Notes: generated from the letters alone by a model not told the origin. DNA of 8,285 nt from an uncultured Porphyromonadaceae bacterium (GCA_947175455.1 CAMWMW010000053.1:1-8285), one strand, 5' to 3'; shown: positions 1-7,869, numbered from the stretch's first letter. Numbers and translations: made by a program.

Positions 1-830
1 CCGTTTACATCATGGGTCAGACCAATCGATGAGTTATAGGCTCTGGCGAGCACAATCTCCGTGTCGATTGCATTCATTGATGAAAAGAGGGAGAGGTATG
101 GGGTGGAACCTGTGTTGTAAATGGAATATCCGGAATTTTTCATGAATTCTTCCGATGCCGCTGCACATATGGCAAGCATCTGTTCCCAGCCGTCGATTCC
201 GTGATATTTGCGGAATGTGCCTTCAAACAGCGTTATGCGGCTTTTGAGTGCAAGGGCAGTCCAGCGGGTCACAGTGTACAGACTGCGCCCGGCATCAAGG
301 TTTTCTATCGCGAAGTCAAGGTCTTCAAGCATATGATCCACAACTTCCTGTCGTGGCGTGCGTCCCATATATAACCTTTCGTCATCTGAGTCAAGCGCGA
401 TATCGAGCCATGGCACATCGCCATACCTTTTCACTTTCTCATAATAAAAGAATGCCCTGAAGAATCTTGCCACTCCCTGGTATTTCAGCCTGTCTGCGGT
501 GACATTGCAGTTTTGGGAATATTCAAGAAAAAAGTTGATGTCTCTGAGTTTGTCCCATTTCCATGATGATGAAGTGGAGGGCACCTGTTTGTTGCCCAGT
601 ACTTCCTGAATCAGGCTTGTCTTGGAAATGATGTCTGCCGATTCCGAGAATATGTCGGAAGCGGAAGGAAACATTGTGTAGAAATCGTTTGTAAATAGCT
701 CGCATTCGTTACCGGTGTTAAAGAATGTGTCAGGAGTGAGTTTGTCTTTGGGAAATCTGTCGAGCGCGCTTTCACATCCTGTCAGAAGCAGAAGCCCTGC
801 TGCGGCGAGTTTATATAATCGAGGTTTCAT
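1..830 (-). CDS. susD: SusD-like glycan-binding outer-membrane lipoprotein, C-terminal part beyond the window
   Basis: Surface lipoprotein that captures glycan and works as a lid on the SusC transporter. The reading frame is open from the ATG at 828-830 to the left edge, giving 276 codons, roughly the first half of a family that is usually 500-650 residues. The N terminus is a lipoprotein signal: basic MKPRLYK, a short hydrophobic stretch, then the lipobox LTGC with the lipidated cysteine at residue 19. Family hallmarks follow: a tryptophan-rich SSSWKWDKL segment, the stretch ending RYGDVPW at residues 123-141 (the RAYFYxxLVxxxGDVP signature), a TPRQEVVDHMLEDLDFAI helix, and TALALKSRITLFEGT, typical of the SusD TPR-like scaffold. 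It starts 25 bases after the susC stop with no terminator between, so the two are almost certainly co-transcribed. The family call is very safe; ligand specificity cannot be read from the sequence. Confidence 0.95.
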   Translation of the reverse strand, partial: MKPRLYKLAAAGLLLLTGCESALDRFPKDKLTPDTFFNTGNECELFTNDFYTMFPSASDIFSESADIISKTSLIQEVLGNKQVPSTSSSWKWDKLRDINFFLEYSQNCNVTADRLKYQGVARFFRAFFYYEKVKRYGDVPWLDIALDSDDERLYMGRTPRQEVVDHMLEDLDFAIENLDAGRSLYTVTRWTALALKSRITLFEGTFRKYHGIDGWEQMLAICAAASEEFMKNSGYSIYNTGSTPYLSLFSSMNAIDTEIVLARAYNSSIGLTHDVN

Positions 831-855
831 ATGGTAGTCGTTTTTGTAATAATGC

Positions 856-3800
856 TTAGAAAGTCACATTCAGACCGAATGAGAAAGTCCTGCTCCATGG
901 ATATACGTTTGAGCGGTTGTCGGAAGCGGCGGATGCCTCTTCGGGGTCGATGTATCTGCTCTTCAGCGCTGTCCATGTCACGAGATTCTCTCCGGAAAAG
1001 TAGATGCGAATTTTCTGGATGAATATCTTTTTTGTCCATTTTTCGGGGAAAGTATATCCTATTGTCAGATTTTTCAGACGGCAGTAGGCGAGATTCTGAA
1101 GATAACGGTCATTGGCATAATAGATAGTGTTGTTGCTCGCGGAGAGTGCGGCGTAGGCACGCGGACGGGGGAAATAGGCATCCGTATTGGTTTCGCTCCA
1201 TACATCGCTCATGAAGTCGCGGGGAACAAATGTGGAGTATGGTCGGGAGTATGGTCCCCAGAACCGAAGATTGTCGCCTCCGGGATACCAGTCTTTGCGA
1301 CCGATTCCCTGCAGAAATACCGAAAGGTCTATTCCATACCAGTCGGCGTTGAGATTGATTCCATAACGGAAGCGGGGCACTGAGTTGCCTATTATCACGC
1401 GGTCTCCGGGATCATCGAGTGTACTTTTGCCTGCGTTTACGAATCCGTCATTGTTAAGGTCAAGGTATCTTGGGTCTCCGCCGCGCACGCCTATGCCATA
1501 TGCGCCTGTGGCGTTGTAGCAACCTTTCATTACGGTTGTCAGATCGAGCTTGGCTGCATATGCGGCGGCTTCTTCATCGTTTTTGAAAAGACCGTCGATG
1601 CGATAACCCCATATCTCGCCTGTCTTTTTCCCTACATAGGGATCGGACAGCAGTCCCGAAGGATTGTCGCATTTGGTATATTCCGATTCATATCCGGAGA
1701 TTGACACCGACACTCCGTAAGTGAACGGTCTGCCTGCGAGTCTGAAAGAATCGTCCCAGCTCAGAACAGCTTCGTAACCGCGTGTGCGCATGTCGTTGGC
1801 GTTTACCTGAGGTTCGGAGGCTCCGTAGAGGGATGGCAGGGATTTTCCTTGAGCCAGAATTCCTTTGACATCGCGGATATACAGCTCGCCTGTGAAATTA
1901 AGGCGGTTGTTGAGAAATCCCAGGTCAAGACCGATGTTGGTGGTTTCCACCTTTTCCCAAGTCTGGTCACCCGATACCGGATCGGAAACCACTGCGTGCT
2001 GCCCGAGGCTTGTGCCGTTGAATGAGTATCCCGACATATTGCCGCCTGTGTTGATGGTCTGTATGAAATCGTAATATCCTATCTGCTGGTTGCCTAAGGA
2101 ACCGTATGAAGCACGGACCTTGAAGTTGCTCGCGATGCTGCGTAGCGGTTCGAAATATTTTTCCTCGCTGATGCGGTAGCCGGCGGAGAATGAAGGAAAG
2201 AATCCGAATCTTTTGCCACGTGGAAAGCGCGAAGTGCCGTCGTAGCGTCCGTTCACCTCCAGAAGATAGCGACCGTCGTAATTATAGTTCAGTCTATAGA
2301 ACAGACCCATTATGGCATATTCGTTCCTGCCTCCCTTTATCTCGAAGTTGTCGGTGCCTTTTGCAAGGTTGAAGTCGGAAAGATCTTCAGAGAGCAGACC
2401 TGTGTTTTTGGTTATAAGGTCTTTGGCATACTTGGCTTCATAGTTGTAACCTATGATTCCGGAAAAATTATGAGTGTCTTTCCAGCAGTTTTCGTAAGAT
2501 GCATAGACATCGGTGACATAATAGTTTCTGTCATATACACTTTCCTTGTAGGCGTTTGAATGGGCACCGCTTTCTGCCTCTTTGGAAATGATTCCGGGAT
2601 ATTGCGAATATTCCACAGGCACGCTCCTGAAGTCGTTGCGCAGATTGCTGAAAGTATAGCTGAAATCAGCCCTGACATTTAGGTTCGGGGTTATTTTCCA
2701 GGATAAGTCAAACATAGTTGAAAGTTCGCGAGTCTTGTCATGTCCTCCGGTTTTCCCTTTCTGGATTACTGCGTTGTAGCCGTCCATCAGGTAATGGGCG
2801 GAAGAGTTGGTGGCGGAAGTGTGGCTCACGGCTGTCCCGTCCGGGTTGACGGGCACCATGGATGCGAGTGCATGTAGAGTGGGACGGCGGAAATTATAGT
2901 ACTCTCCGTTGTTGCCGCTGTCATATCCTTTGTAGGAATATTCGGAATAGAAGAATTTTGTATTGTTGGAGAGCGTGAGATTCGGAAGAATGTCGACAGA
3001 AAGCTTCACGCGGGTGTTATAGGATTTGAATTTGTCTGGCTGCACGCGGTTCACACCCTTCTGTTCGTAATAACGACCTGAAATCATGTATTTGAAAGAC
3101 TTGACACCACCTGTCACATTCAGGTTGTGATCCCATGCCGGTCGGGAGTTGTCATACATGTAATTGTACCAGTCGAAATTTGCAAGATAGAGATACTGCT
3201 TTCTTCCGTTTTTTGTCTGTGTGATTACCCACGGGCGTTCGGGATTCTCTGTCTTGTCATTGCGGCGGTCCCACAGCATCTGGTATTCCTCGTCTGTATA
3301 GGATGTGTAAGGAGTGTTCTGCAGTGTAGAGAGAAAGAGATCTGCTATTTTAGCGGAATAATAACCTCTTGTTTCGAAATCCGTTGAGGTGGTGGGTGTT
3401 GAAAAAGAGTAGCTTCCGCTGTAGGATACGGTAGGTTTCTGGTCTTTTTTACCCGATTTCGTTGTAATCAGAATTACTCCGAATGCCGCACGCGCGCCGT
3501 ATATGGCGGCGGAGGCTGCGTCTTTGAGTACAGAAATGCTTTCCACATCGTTGGAATTGATGCGGCTTATGTCTCCTTCCACTCCGTCTATCAGCACAAG
3601 GGGAGAGCCTCCGTTTGGGGAGGTGGTGCCTCTGACGTTGAGCGTGGCTCCCGCTCCGGGCTGACCGGACTGAAGAGTGACATTGAGGTTGGGAACCATT
3701 CCCTGAAGCTGTCTGCCGAGATTGTCGATCGGACGGTCTTTGAGGTCTTCCTGCGAGACTGTGGATACCGCTCCGGTGAGGTTTACTTTTTTCTGTGCCC

Positions 3801-4419
3801 CATAGCCGACCACTACAACCTCATCGAGAAGTTCCGAGCTTTCAGTCATGGTAATATCGTATCTGTCTGCATCACTTGCCTTGAACGAAGTGGGGTTGTA
3901 GCCAACATAGGAGAGTGATATTTCCTGTCCGGAACCGACATTGGGCAATGTGAAGTTACCGTCTATGTCGGTGATAGCCCCGTTTGTTGACCCTTTTGCC
4001 ATGACAGTGACCCCGATAAGCGGTTCCCCCGATTTGTCGGTTACGGTTCCGCAGATGGTCCTGACCGCGGGCATGGCTGCTCCGTTGGTTTTCTTTTTTG
4101 CACGAGGCACAATCACTATCGATCTTGAGTTCATGACCTCGTAGGTCATTTCTGTTTTCTCAAAAAGTTTGTTGAGCACCTTGTCGAGCATCTGGTTCCG
4201 GCATTTCATCGTGACCGGAGGAAACCCGCTGAGTGCTGACTTCTTGAATGAAAACCGGAAGTCAGTCTGTTGCTCGATCTTTTTAAGAACTTGTTCCATG
4301 GGAACATCGCTGACATTCAGAGAGACTTTCGGAAAATCCGCCGCGACGGCAGCGAAATTAACAGATAGACTAATCAGAATAAGCAGCAGAATGTGTCTGG
4401 GAAAACATCGCTGTTTCAT
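856..4419 (-). CDS. susC: SusC-family TonB-dependent outer-membrane transporter with N-terminal STN signalling domain
   Basis: Imports oligosaccharides across the outer membrane using TonB energy. It has 1187 residues, longer than SusC proteins lacking an STN domain. Domains in order: signal peptide (about 1-27, ending AAVAA); STN domain (about 30-105), which in this family contacts a FecR anti-sigma factor in the periplasm; carboxypeptidase-regulatory-like beta-sandwich (about 120-195, CGTVTDKSGEPLIGV and DIDGNFTLPNV); TonB-box-like EVVVVGYG (200-207); plug (about 208-325) with the SusC signatures LVLIDGVEGD and SVLKDAASAAIYGARAAFG followed by VILITTKSG; then a 22-strand-type barrel ending in a terminal phenylalanine (LNVTF), as expected for BAM-assembled porins. 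A DLNNDGF loop in the C-terminal half resembles the aspartate/glycine loop common in SusC barrels. The STN domain together with the adjacent fecR and ECF sigma genes indicates a trans-envelope signalling transporter. It has its own probable ECF promoter at 4451-4490. Confidence 0.97.
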   Translation of the reverse strand: MKQRCFPRHILLLILISLSVNFAAVAADFPKVSLNVSDVPMEQVLKKIEQQTDFRFSFKKSALSGFPPVTMKCRNQMLDKVLNKLFEKTEMTYEVMNSRSIVIVPRAKKKTNGAAMPAVRTICGTVTDKSGEPLIGVTVMAKGSTNGAITDIDGNFTLPNVGSGQEISLSYVGYNPTSFKASDADRYDITMTESSELLDEVVVVGYGAQKKVNLTGAVSTVSQEDLKDRPIDNLGRQLQGMVPNLNVTLQSGQPGAGATLNVRGTTSPNGGSPLVLIDGVEGDISRINSNDVESISVLKDAASAAIYGARAAFGVILITTKSGKKDQKPTVSYSGSYSFSTPTTSTDFETRGYYSAKIADLFLSTLQNTPYTSYTDEEYQMLWDRRNDKTENPERPWVITQTKNGRKQYLYLANFDWYNYMYDNSRPAWDHNLNVTGGVKSFKYMISGRYYEQKGVNRVQPDKFKSYNTRVKLSVDILPNLTLSNNTKFFYSEYSYKGYDSGNNGEYYNFRRPTLHALASMVPVNPDGTAVSHTSATNSSAHYLMDGYNAVIQKGKTGGHDKTRELSTMFDLSWKITPNLNVRADFSYTFSNLRNDFRSVPVEYSQYPGIISKEAESGAHSNAYKESVYDRNYYVTDVYASYENCWKDTHNFSGIIGYNYEAKYAKDLITKNTGLLSEDLSDFNLAKGTDNFEIKGGRNEYAIMGLFYRLNYNYDGRYLLEVNGRYDGTSRFPRGKRFGFFPSFSAGYRISEEKYFEPLRSIASNFKVRASYGSLGNQQIGYYDFIQTINTGGNMSGYSFNGTSLGQHAVVSDPVSGDQTWEKVETTNIGLDLGFLNNRLNFTGELYIRDVKGILAQGKSLPSLYGASEPQVNANDMRTRGYEAVLSWDDSFRLAGRPFTYGVSVSISGYESEYTKCDNPSGLLSDPYVGKKTGEIWGYRIDGLFKNDEEAAAYAAKLDLTTVMKGCYNATGAYGIGVRGGDPRYLDLNNDGFVNAGKSTLDDPGDRVIIGNSVPRFRYGINLNADWYGIDLSVFLQGIGRKDWYPGGDNLRFWGPYSRPYSTFVPRDFMSDVWSETNTDAYFPRPRAYAALSASNNTIYYANDRYLQNLAYCRLKNLTIGYTFPEKWTKKIFIQKIRIYFSGENLVTWTALKSRYIDPEEASAASDNRSNVYPWSRTFSFGLNVTF

Positions 4420-4450
4420 GAAAATTTAGATTGGTTAACGTTTTTTTATT

Positions 4451-4490
4451 ATATAGTTGCGTATTATCATGGAAAGTACCAGCCTGTTCT
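4451..4490 (-). promoter_or_regulatory. Probable ECF sigma promoter of susC-susD
   Basis: Read on the minus strand this holds AGAACA, then GTACTTTC, then an 8-base spacer and TACGCAACTATAT. The same blocks occur upstream of the ECF sigma gene at 6211-6248. The 13-base and 8-base blocks are identical and identically spaced, while the intervening bases differ. If GTACTTTC is the -35 and the ACTATAT end is the -10, their spacing is about 15 bases, which suits ECF promoters. The predicted start would leave a short A/T-rich leader of about 25 bases before the susC ATG. Assignment to the neighbouring sigma factor is inference from position. Confidence 0.7.
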
Positions 4491-4500
4491 TATGTTAAAG

Positions 4501-4540
4501 AACATAAAACGGCATCAGGTGTGTCTACTCCTGATGCCGT
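4501..4540 (-). terminator. Intrinsic terminator downstream of fecR
   Basis: A perfect 11-base inverted repeat (ACGGCATCAGG at 4509-4519 and CCTGATGCCGT at 4530-4540) encloses a 10-base loop. On the minus strand the stem is followed directly by a T-rich run (TTTTATGTTCTTT). It lies 55 bases beyond the fecR stop codon and upstream of the susC promoter, so it should end the sigma-fecR transcript before susC. In the plus direction no T-run follows, so it is unlikely to act strongly that way. Confidence 0.82.
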
Positions 4541-4595
4541 AATATGCTCCGGCGGGGTTATGGGTGGTTATGTGGATAACCGTTTGGATCTATTG

Positions 4596-5531
4596 CTATT
4601 TAGAATATATACGGTTGAGTATCCTGAGTGTTTCATCAAGATTGTCCGAAGGGAGTGTGCCGGTGAAGTTCTCATCGATGTTCTTTTTCATCTCTGAATC
4701 AAGAGATGTGCCGTATGTCTGTTCTATTCGGTCGATAAGATATATCGGAGTGGCATTTTCAAAGTATAACTCCATGGATGTCCATGATGATGTATTTTGC
4801 AGGGAATCAAGAGGTCTGACAAAATGCTTTCCCGTTGTGTTGTCGATGATTACTTTTGTTCCGGATGTCATTTCTATAGTTTCCCGGGAATCTTTTGGAC
4901 ATACGGAGACAGAACCGTTGTCGAGTGCAATTTCGGAATACCTTGCTCCCTTGCGCGACAACAGATTGAAGGCTGTCCCTTTTACGGTGACAGTAACGGA
5001 TGGGGTGATTATTATGAAAGGGCAGTCTGTGTCTTTCCCTACTTCAAAATATGCTTCTCCGCTGAAAGAGACTTCTCTTGTCTTCTTTCTGAAGCGAGAC
5101 GGGAAGGACAGTGTGGAGTTGCCGTTTATTTTGACAGAGGTGCCGTCAGGGAGCCGGAGTGACGATGATTCGTTTCTGGCTGTGATGACAGTGCATATGT
5201 CAATATCTTCCGAAGATGCATTGTCGAAATGCCACCATATAGTCCCTGCCAACAGGAATGGCATGAGAATGGAAGCCGCAATGAACAAGATTTTTTTGAA
5301 AGGATTGTGTCTTCTTGGGGCGGGATTTCCGAAAAGCCTGCTGTCGATGCGTGATTTGGTTTCGTCAATGATTTCTCCGGGAACAGACACATGGCATTCG
5401 TTTTCGGAATCACGGTCGAAAAGAAGAGCTGCAAGTTCTTCATCGGAAGCGGCATTGAAGCCTTCTCTCAGTTCGCTGAGTTCGGCGGAAGTTAGCCTGT
5501 CGTTTATGAGCTTGTCTAATAAATCATTCAT
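4596..5531 (-). CDS. fecR: FecR-family anti-sigma factor
   Basis: Inner-membrane regulator of 311 residues that holds the ECF sigma factor inactive and receives the signal from the STN domain of the outer-membrane transporter. The cytoplasmic N-terminal part (about 1-78) is acidic and helical. A single membrane segment spans about 80-101 (ILFIAASILMPFLLAGTIWW), preceded by basic residues (KK at 79-80), which places the C-terminal part in the periplasm. The FecR domain (about 115-210) shows the family pattern LPDGTSVKING, LSFPSRF, SFSGEAYFEV and VKGTAFNLLS. The C-terminal domain (about 253-308) matches the DUF4974 type (LYFENATPIYLIDRIEQTYG, FTGTLPSDNLDETLRILN). The start codon is 25 bases after the sigma-gene stop, so the two form one operon. 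The stop is TAG. A terminator follows. Confidence 0.95.
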   Translation of the reverse strand: MNDLLDKLINDRLTSAELSELREGFNAASDEELAALLFDRDSENECHVSVPGEIIDETKSRIDSRLFGNPAPRRHNPFKKILFIAASILMPFLLAGTIWWHFDNASSEDIDICTVITARNESSSLRLPDGTSVKINGNSTLSFPSRFRKKTREVSFSGEAYFEVGKDTDCPFIIITPSVTVTVKGTAFNLLSRKGARYSEIALDNGSVSVCPKDSRETIEMTSGTKVIIDNTTGKHFVRPLDSLQNTSSWTSMELYFENATPIYLIDRIEQTYGTSLDSEMKKNIDENFTGTLPSDNLDETLRILNRIYSK

Positions 5532-5556
5532 GACTTGATTGTTAGATTGTTCATTG

Positions 5557-6153
5557 CTATTGTATAAAAGATTGCATGTCAGAAGAATATATCAATATTG
5601 CGGTAATCGGGAATATTTCAGGATACCGGGATAGCCTTTTCCTCAGGTTTTTCAATCCTACGGAAAGGGCATTTTTCACAGTCTGTATGCTGATGCCGAG
5701 CTTATCTGCGATCTCTTTGTTTGACAATCCTTTGAATTTGGACAGAATGATAGCCTCCCGCTGCGAGCGGGGCAATTCGTTTATCTCCGAGATGATAATC
5801 CTTCTGAACTCTTCATATTCTATGTTTGCGCGGTCATCTATGGGATGAGTCTCATCGCGGAGAGAAATGAATTCCTCATATACGGGACTGTTCAGCTTTC
5901 TGCGGAAATAGTAAAGTATGCTGTTTCTCAGAGCTGCAGAAAGAAATGGATAAAGAGTTTCGGTATTCTGGATGGAATGTCGGTTTTTCCAGAGTGATGT
6001 GAAGATGTCCTGGATTATCTCTTCAGCATCTTCTATAATCCTGATGTATGAGAGACAATAAGACATAAGTTTCCCGGCATACATACCGTAAATGATATCG
6101 AATGCATGCCTGTCATCGTTTTTCAATTGTACTATAAGATCATGTTCACTCAT
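5557..6153 (-). CDS. ECF-type RNA polymerase sigma factor (sigma-70 family)
   Basis: Directs RNA polymerase to a small regulon, here most likely its own operon and susC-susD. The protein has 198 residues, normal for ECF factors, with region 2 at about 13-80 (including DAEEIIQDIFTSLWKNR, the core-binding and -10 region) and region 4 at about 119-172 (ELPRSQREAIILSKFKGLS followed by the helix-turn-helix NKEIADKLGISIQTVKNAL). A non-conserved acidic linker joins them, and no region 1 or 3 is present, as expected. After region 4 there is a tail of about 24 residues (FPITAILIYSSD) that is rather hydrophobic. It lies immediately before fecR, the usual order for a sigma/anti-sigma pair. The motif at 6211-6248 is shared with susC and suggests autoregulation. 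The partner is inferred from adjacency. Confidence 0.96.
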   Translation of the reverse strand: MSEHDLIVQLKNDDRHAFDIIYGMYAGKLMSYCLSYIRIIEDAEEIIQDIFTSLWKNRHSIQNTETLYPFLSAALRNSILYYFRRKLNSPVYEEFISLRDETHPIDDRANIEYEEFRRIIISEINELPRSQREAIILSKFKGLSNKEIADKLGISIQTVKNALSVGLKNLRKRLSRYPEIFPITAILIYSSDMQSFIQ

Positions 6154-6210
6154 AACTGTTTTTACATGGAGCAGGGTCCGTTTGTGAGTGCGAATACAAT
6201 GCCCCTTATG

Positions 6211-6248
6211 ATATAGTTGCGTAAACGTGGTGAAAGTACTGTTGTTCT
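6211..6248 (-). promoter_or_regulatory. Probable autoregulated ECF promoter of the sigma-fecR operon
   Basis: On the minus strand: AGAACA, three bases, GTACTTTC, eight bases, TACGCAACTATAT. The last two blocks match those before susC (4451-4479) in sequence and spacing. The AGAACA element is also present but two bases closer to GTACTTTC than at susC. The predicted leader is about 50 bases. The upstream end of the element sits only 7 bases from the stop codon of the hydrolase gene, so the promoter fills the 102-base gap between the two genes. Confidence 0.68.
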
Positions 6249-6255
6249 AACTTTT

Positions 6256-7851
6256 TTATTGCCGAGGGTCGGGGTTCACTCTGTTTTTTATGTCGCCCGA
6301 GGTCAGTGTTGTGACTGACCGGCGGGGGATGGTGACTGATTCGGGACTTTGCGGAGTTGCCGCCAGGTACAGACGTTCTCCGGGTTGGTCTGATGTGCGG
6401 TATTGCTTCCACATCCCCGGTCTCAGACCGCGTATGTCTGCCTTGAAATCTTCTTCCGAGTAATTTATGATTACCGTCACATAATCGCCGTCTGCGTTTC
6501 GGTATGCGGAACACATCAGCCCGTTCGGGTCGGTCGCTCCGTCGCTGTCAGTGGCGCCTTCGCGTCTCACTTCCAGCCGTACGGCTCCCGGGCGGATGAA
6601 ACGGCTGTAGTTGCCGAGTGTCCAGAGAAGCCGCGAGTCGACTATGGTGTCAGACTCGCTGACAGGATTTTTATACTGATAAAGCAGCCCGTCTTTATAA
6701 TTGCCACCTGCCGCACGCCACCATTGCCAGCTGCGGGCATTGGCGAAAACAAGGTCATGATGTATCATGCGTGCCACGTATAGTGCGGTCTTCATGGAGC
6801 GGTCGTAGCCGTGCCCTCCTCCTATCTCTTCGTCGTTAGCCATGATACAGACCTCGCTTTGCCAGAAATCGACATCATATTTCTTTAAAGTATCGTGAAG
6901 CGCTTTTCTGCATTCCTTCATGTATTCAACCGGAGTGTTGGTCCAGTAGCTGTGTCCGGCAATAAGTCGCGGTAGCGATTTCAGGTCGCCGACGTATGTC
7001 TCTGTGCTGTCCGGCGAGAAAAAAGACTGGATTTCATAGCCGCGGTCCGGTCCGGTCTGATGCACAGACATCATGCACCGGTAATCGGAAGACTCCGGTA
7101 TTATAATCCGGGTGTGTATGCCTCTTGACTGAAATTCCTTGTCAAGAATCCGGGTGAGACGTGCTATCTCGTATTTAGTCGCAGGTGTCCCTTCCTGTTT
7201 TGGACCTTGCCAGTTCCAGTGTCCGTCAGGTTCATTGACGGGAGAGATATAGTCGAGATTTATTCCTTCGTGTGTGGCGAGACCGGTCACGACATCTGCC
7301 ATGAATCCGGCGAAATCATGATATTTGTCTTCCTTCAGATTATATGTTCCGTCACGACCTGTATTGGTTGCTAATCCGTTTTTAGTGAAATATACCGGAG
7401 GAGAGTTGAGAAAACCGAGAATGTGAGGCACTTCGTATTTTTTTGCAAGTCGTAGAAAACTGCGCTGCCCCGCCTGTCTGCTCCAGTCGTAAGTACCGCC
7501 GGGAGTCAGGAAACACTCGGTTCTTGTATGCGGGTTAATATGGCTGCTGTCGTTCTGTTCCACACTTCCGGCGCCTATGTTGAAACGCCATATGCTTATG
7601 CCGATTCCTTCGGGATTTCCATCTGAATCCACTTCACGGCTGAAGAGAAGTCTTGCGACATCCTCCTGTGTCTGTTGCGGCATTTCCCCGATGAACCTCA
7701 TGCTCCAGGCATCGGACGCACCGAAATGGTCTATTTTCTGATGGATGTGAGAAGTGTCAACCGTAAACACGACCGGTGTGGAGGCATGAGCCGGGATAAA
7801 CCCCAATGTTGCGTACAATATGCTTGCGGCTGCTCTATTGAATTTTTTCAT
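6256..7851 (-). CDS. Secreted GH30-family glycoside hydrolase, probable endo-beta-1,6-galactanase
   Basis: Retaining glycosidase of 531 residues, full length for the family. A signal peptide (about 1-23, ending PAHA) has no lipobox cysteine, so the enzyme is probably periplasmic or released rather than surface-anchored. The (beta/alpha)8 barrel covers about 35-415, with family landmarks QKIDHFGASDAWS (38-50), ISIWRFNIGAGS (85-96), YDWSRQAGQRSFL (121-133) and LGFLNSPPVYFTKNG (145-159). The likely acid/base is Glu207 in SPVNEPDGHW and the likely nucleophile is Glu333 in FWQSEV; both are intact. A C-terminal beta-sandwich (about 418-520) follows, as usual for GH30. The landmarks resemble the bacterial beta-1,6-galactanase-type branch more than the glucosylceramidase or glucuronoxylanase branches, but this subfamily call comes from memory of motifs. 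It is the first minus-strand gene of the locus. No terminator is visible after it, so read-through into the sigma gene is possible. Confidence 0.9.
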   Translation of the reverse strand: MKKFNRAAASILYATLGFIPAHASTPVVFTVDTSHIHQKIDHFGASDAWSMRFIGEMPQQTQEDVARLLFSREVDSDGNPEGIGISIWRFNIGAGSVEQNDSSHINPHTRTECFLTPGGTYDWSRQAGQRSFLRLAKKYEVPHILGFLNSPPVYFTKNGLATNTGRDGTYNLKEDKYHDFAGFMADVVTGLATHEGINLDYISPVNEPDGHWNWQGPKQEGTPATKYEIARLTRILDKEFQSRGIHTRIIIPESSDYRCMMSVHQTGPDRGYEIQSFFSPDSTETYVGDLKSLPRLIAGHSYWTNTPVEYMKECRKALHDTLKKYDVDFWQSEVCIMANDEEIGGGHGYDRSMKTALYVARMIHHDLVFANARSWQWWRAAGGNYKDGLLYQYKNPVSESDTIVDSRLLWTLGNYSRFIRPGAVRLEVRREGATDSDGATDPNGLMCSAYRNADGDYVTVIINYSEEDFKADIRGLRPGMWKQYRTSDQPGERLYLAATPQSPESVTIPRRSVTTLTSGDIKNRVNPDPRQ

Positions 7852-7869
7852 GATATGAATGTCCGAAAT

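Noticed and set aside
2451..4429. Several 60-90 codon open frames overlapping susC on either strand
   Set aside because: All lie within a continuous 1187-residue SusC frame with family motifs throughout and show no signal peptide, domain or translation context of their own.
4564..5538. A 324-codon open frame on the plus strand lying antisense to almost all of fecR
   Set aside because: The minus-strand frame has clear FecR and DUF4974 motifs, a membrane segment and operon spacing with the sigma gene. The antisense translation is serine-rich and low in recognisable motifs, as expected from the opposite strand of a real gene, and has no promoter or partner.
7808..7815. A third GTTGCGTA sequence resembling the core of the ECF promoter motif
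   Set aside because: It lies inside the signal-peptide coding part of the hydrolase, lacks the preceding ATATA and the GAAAGTAC block at the right spacing, and would not serve a downstream gene start.
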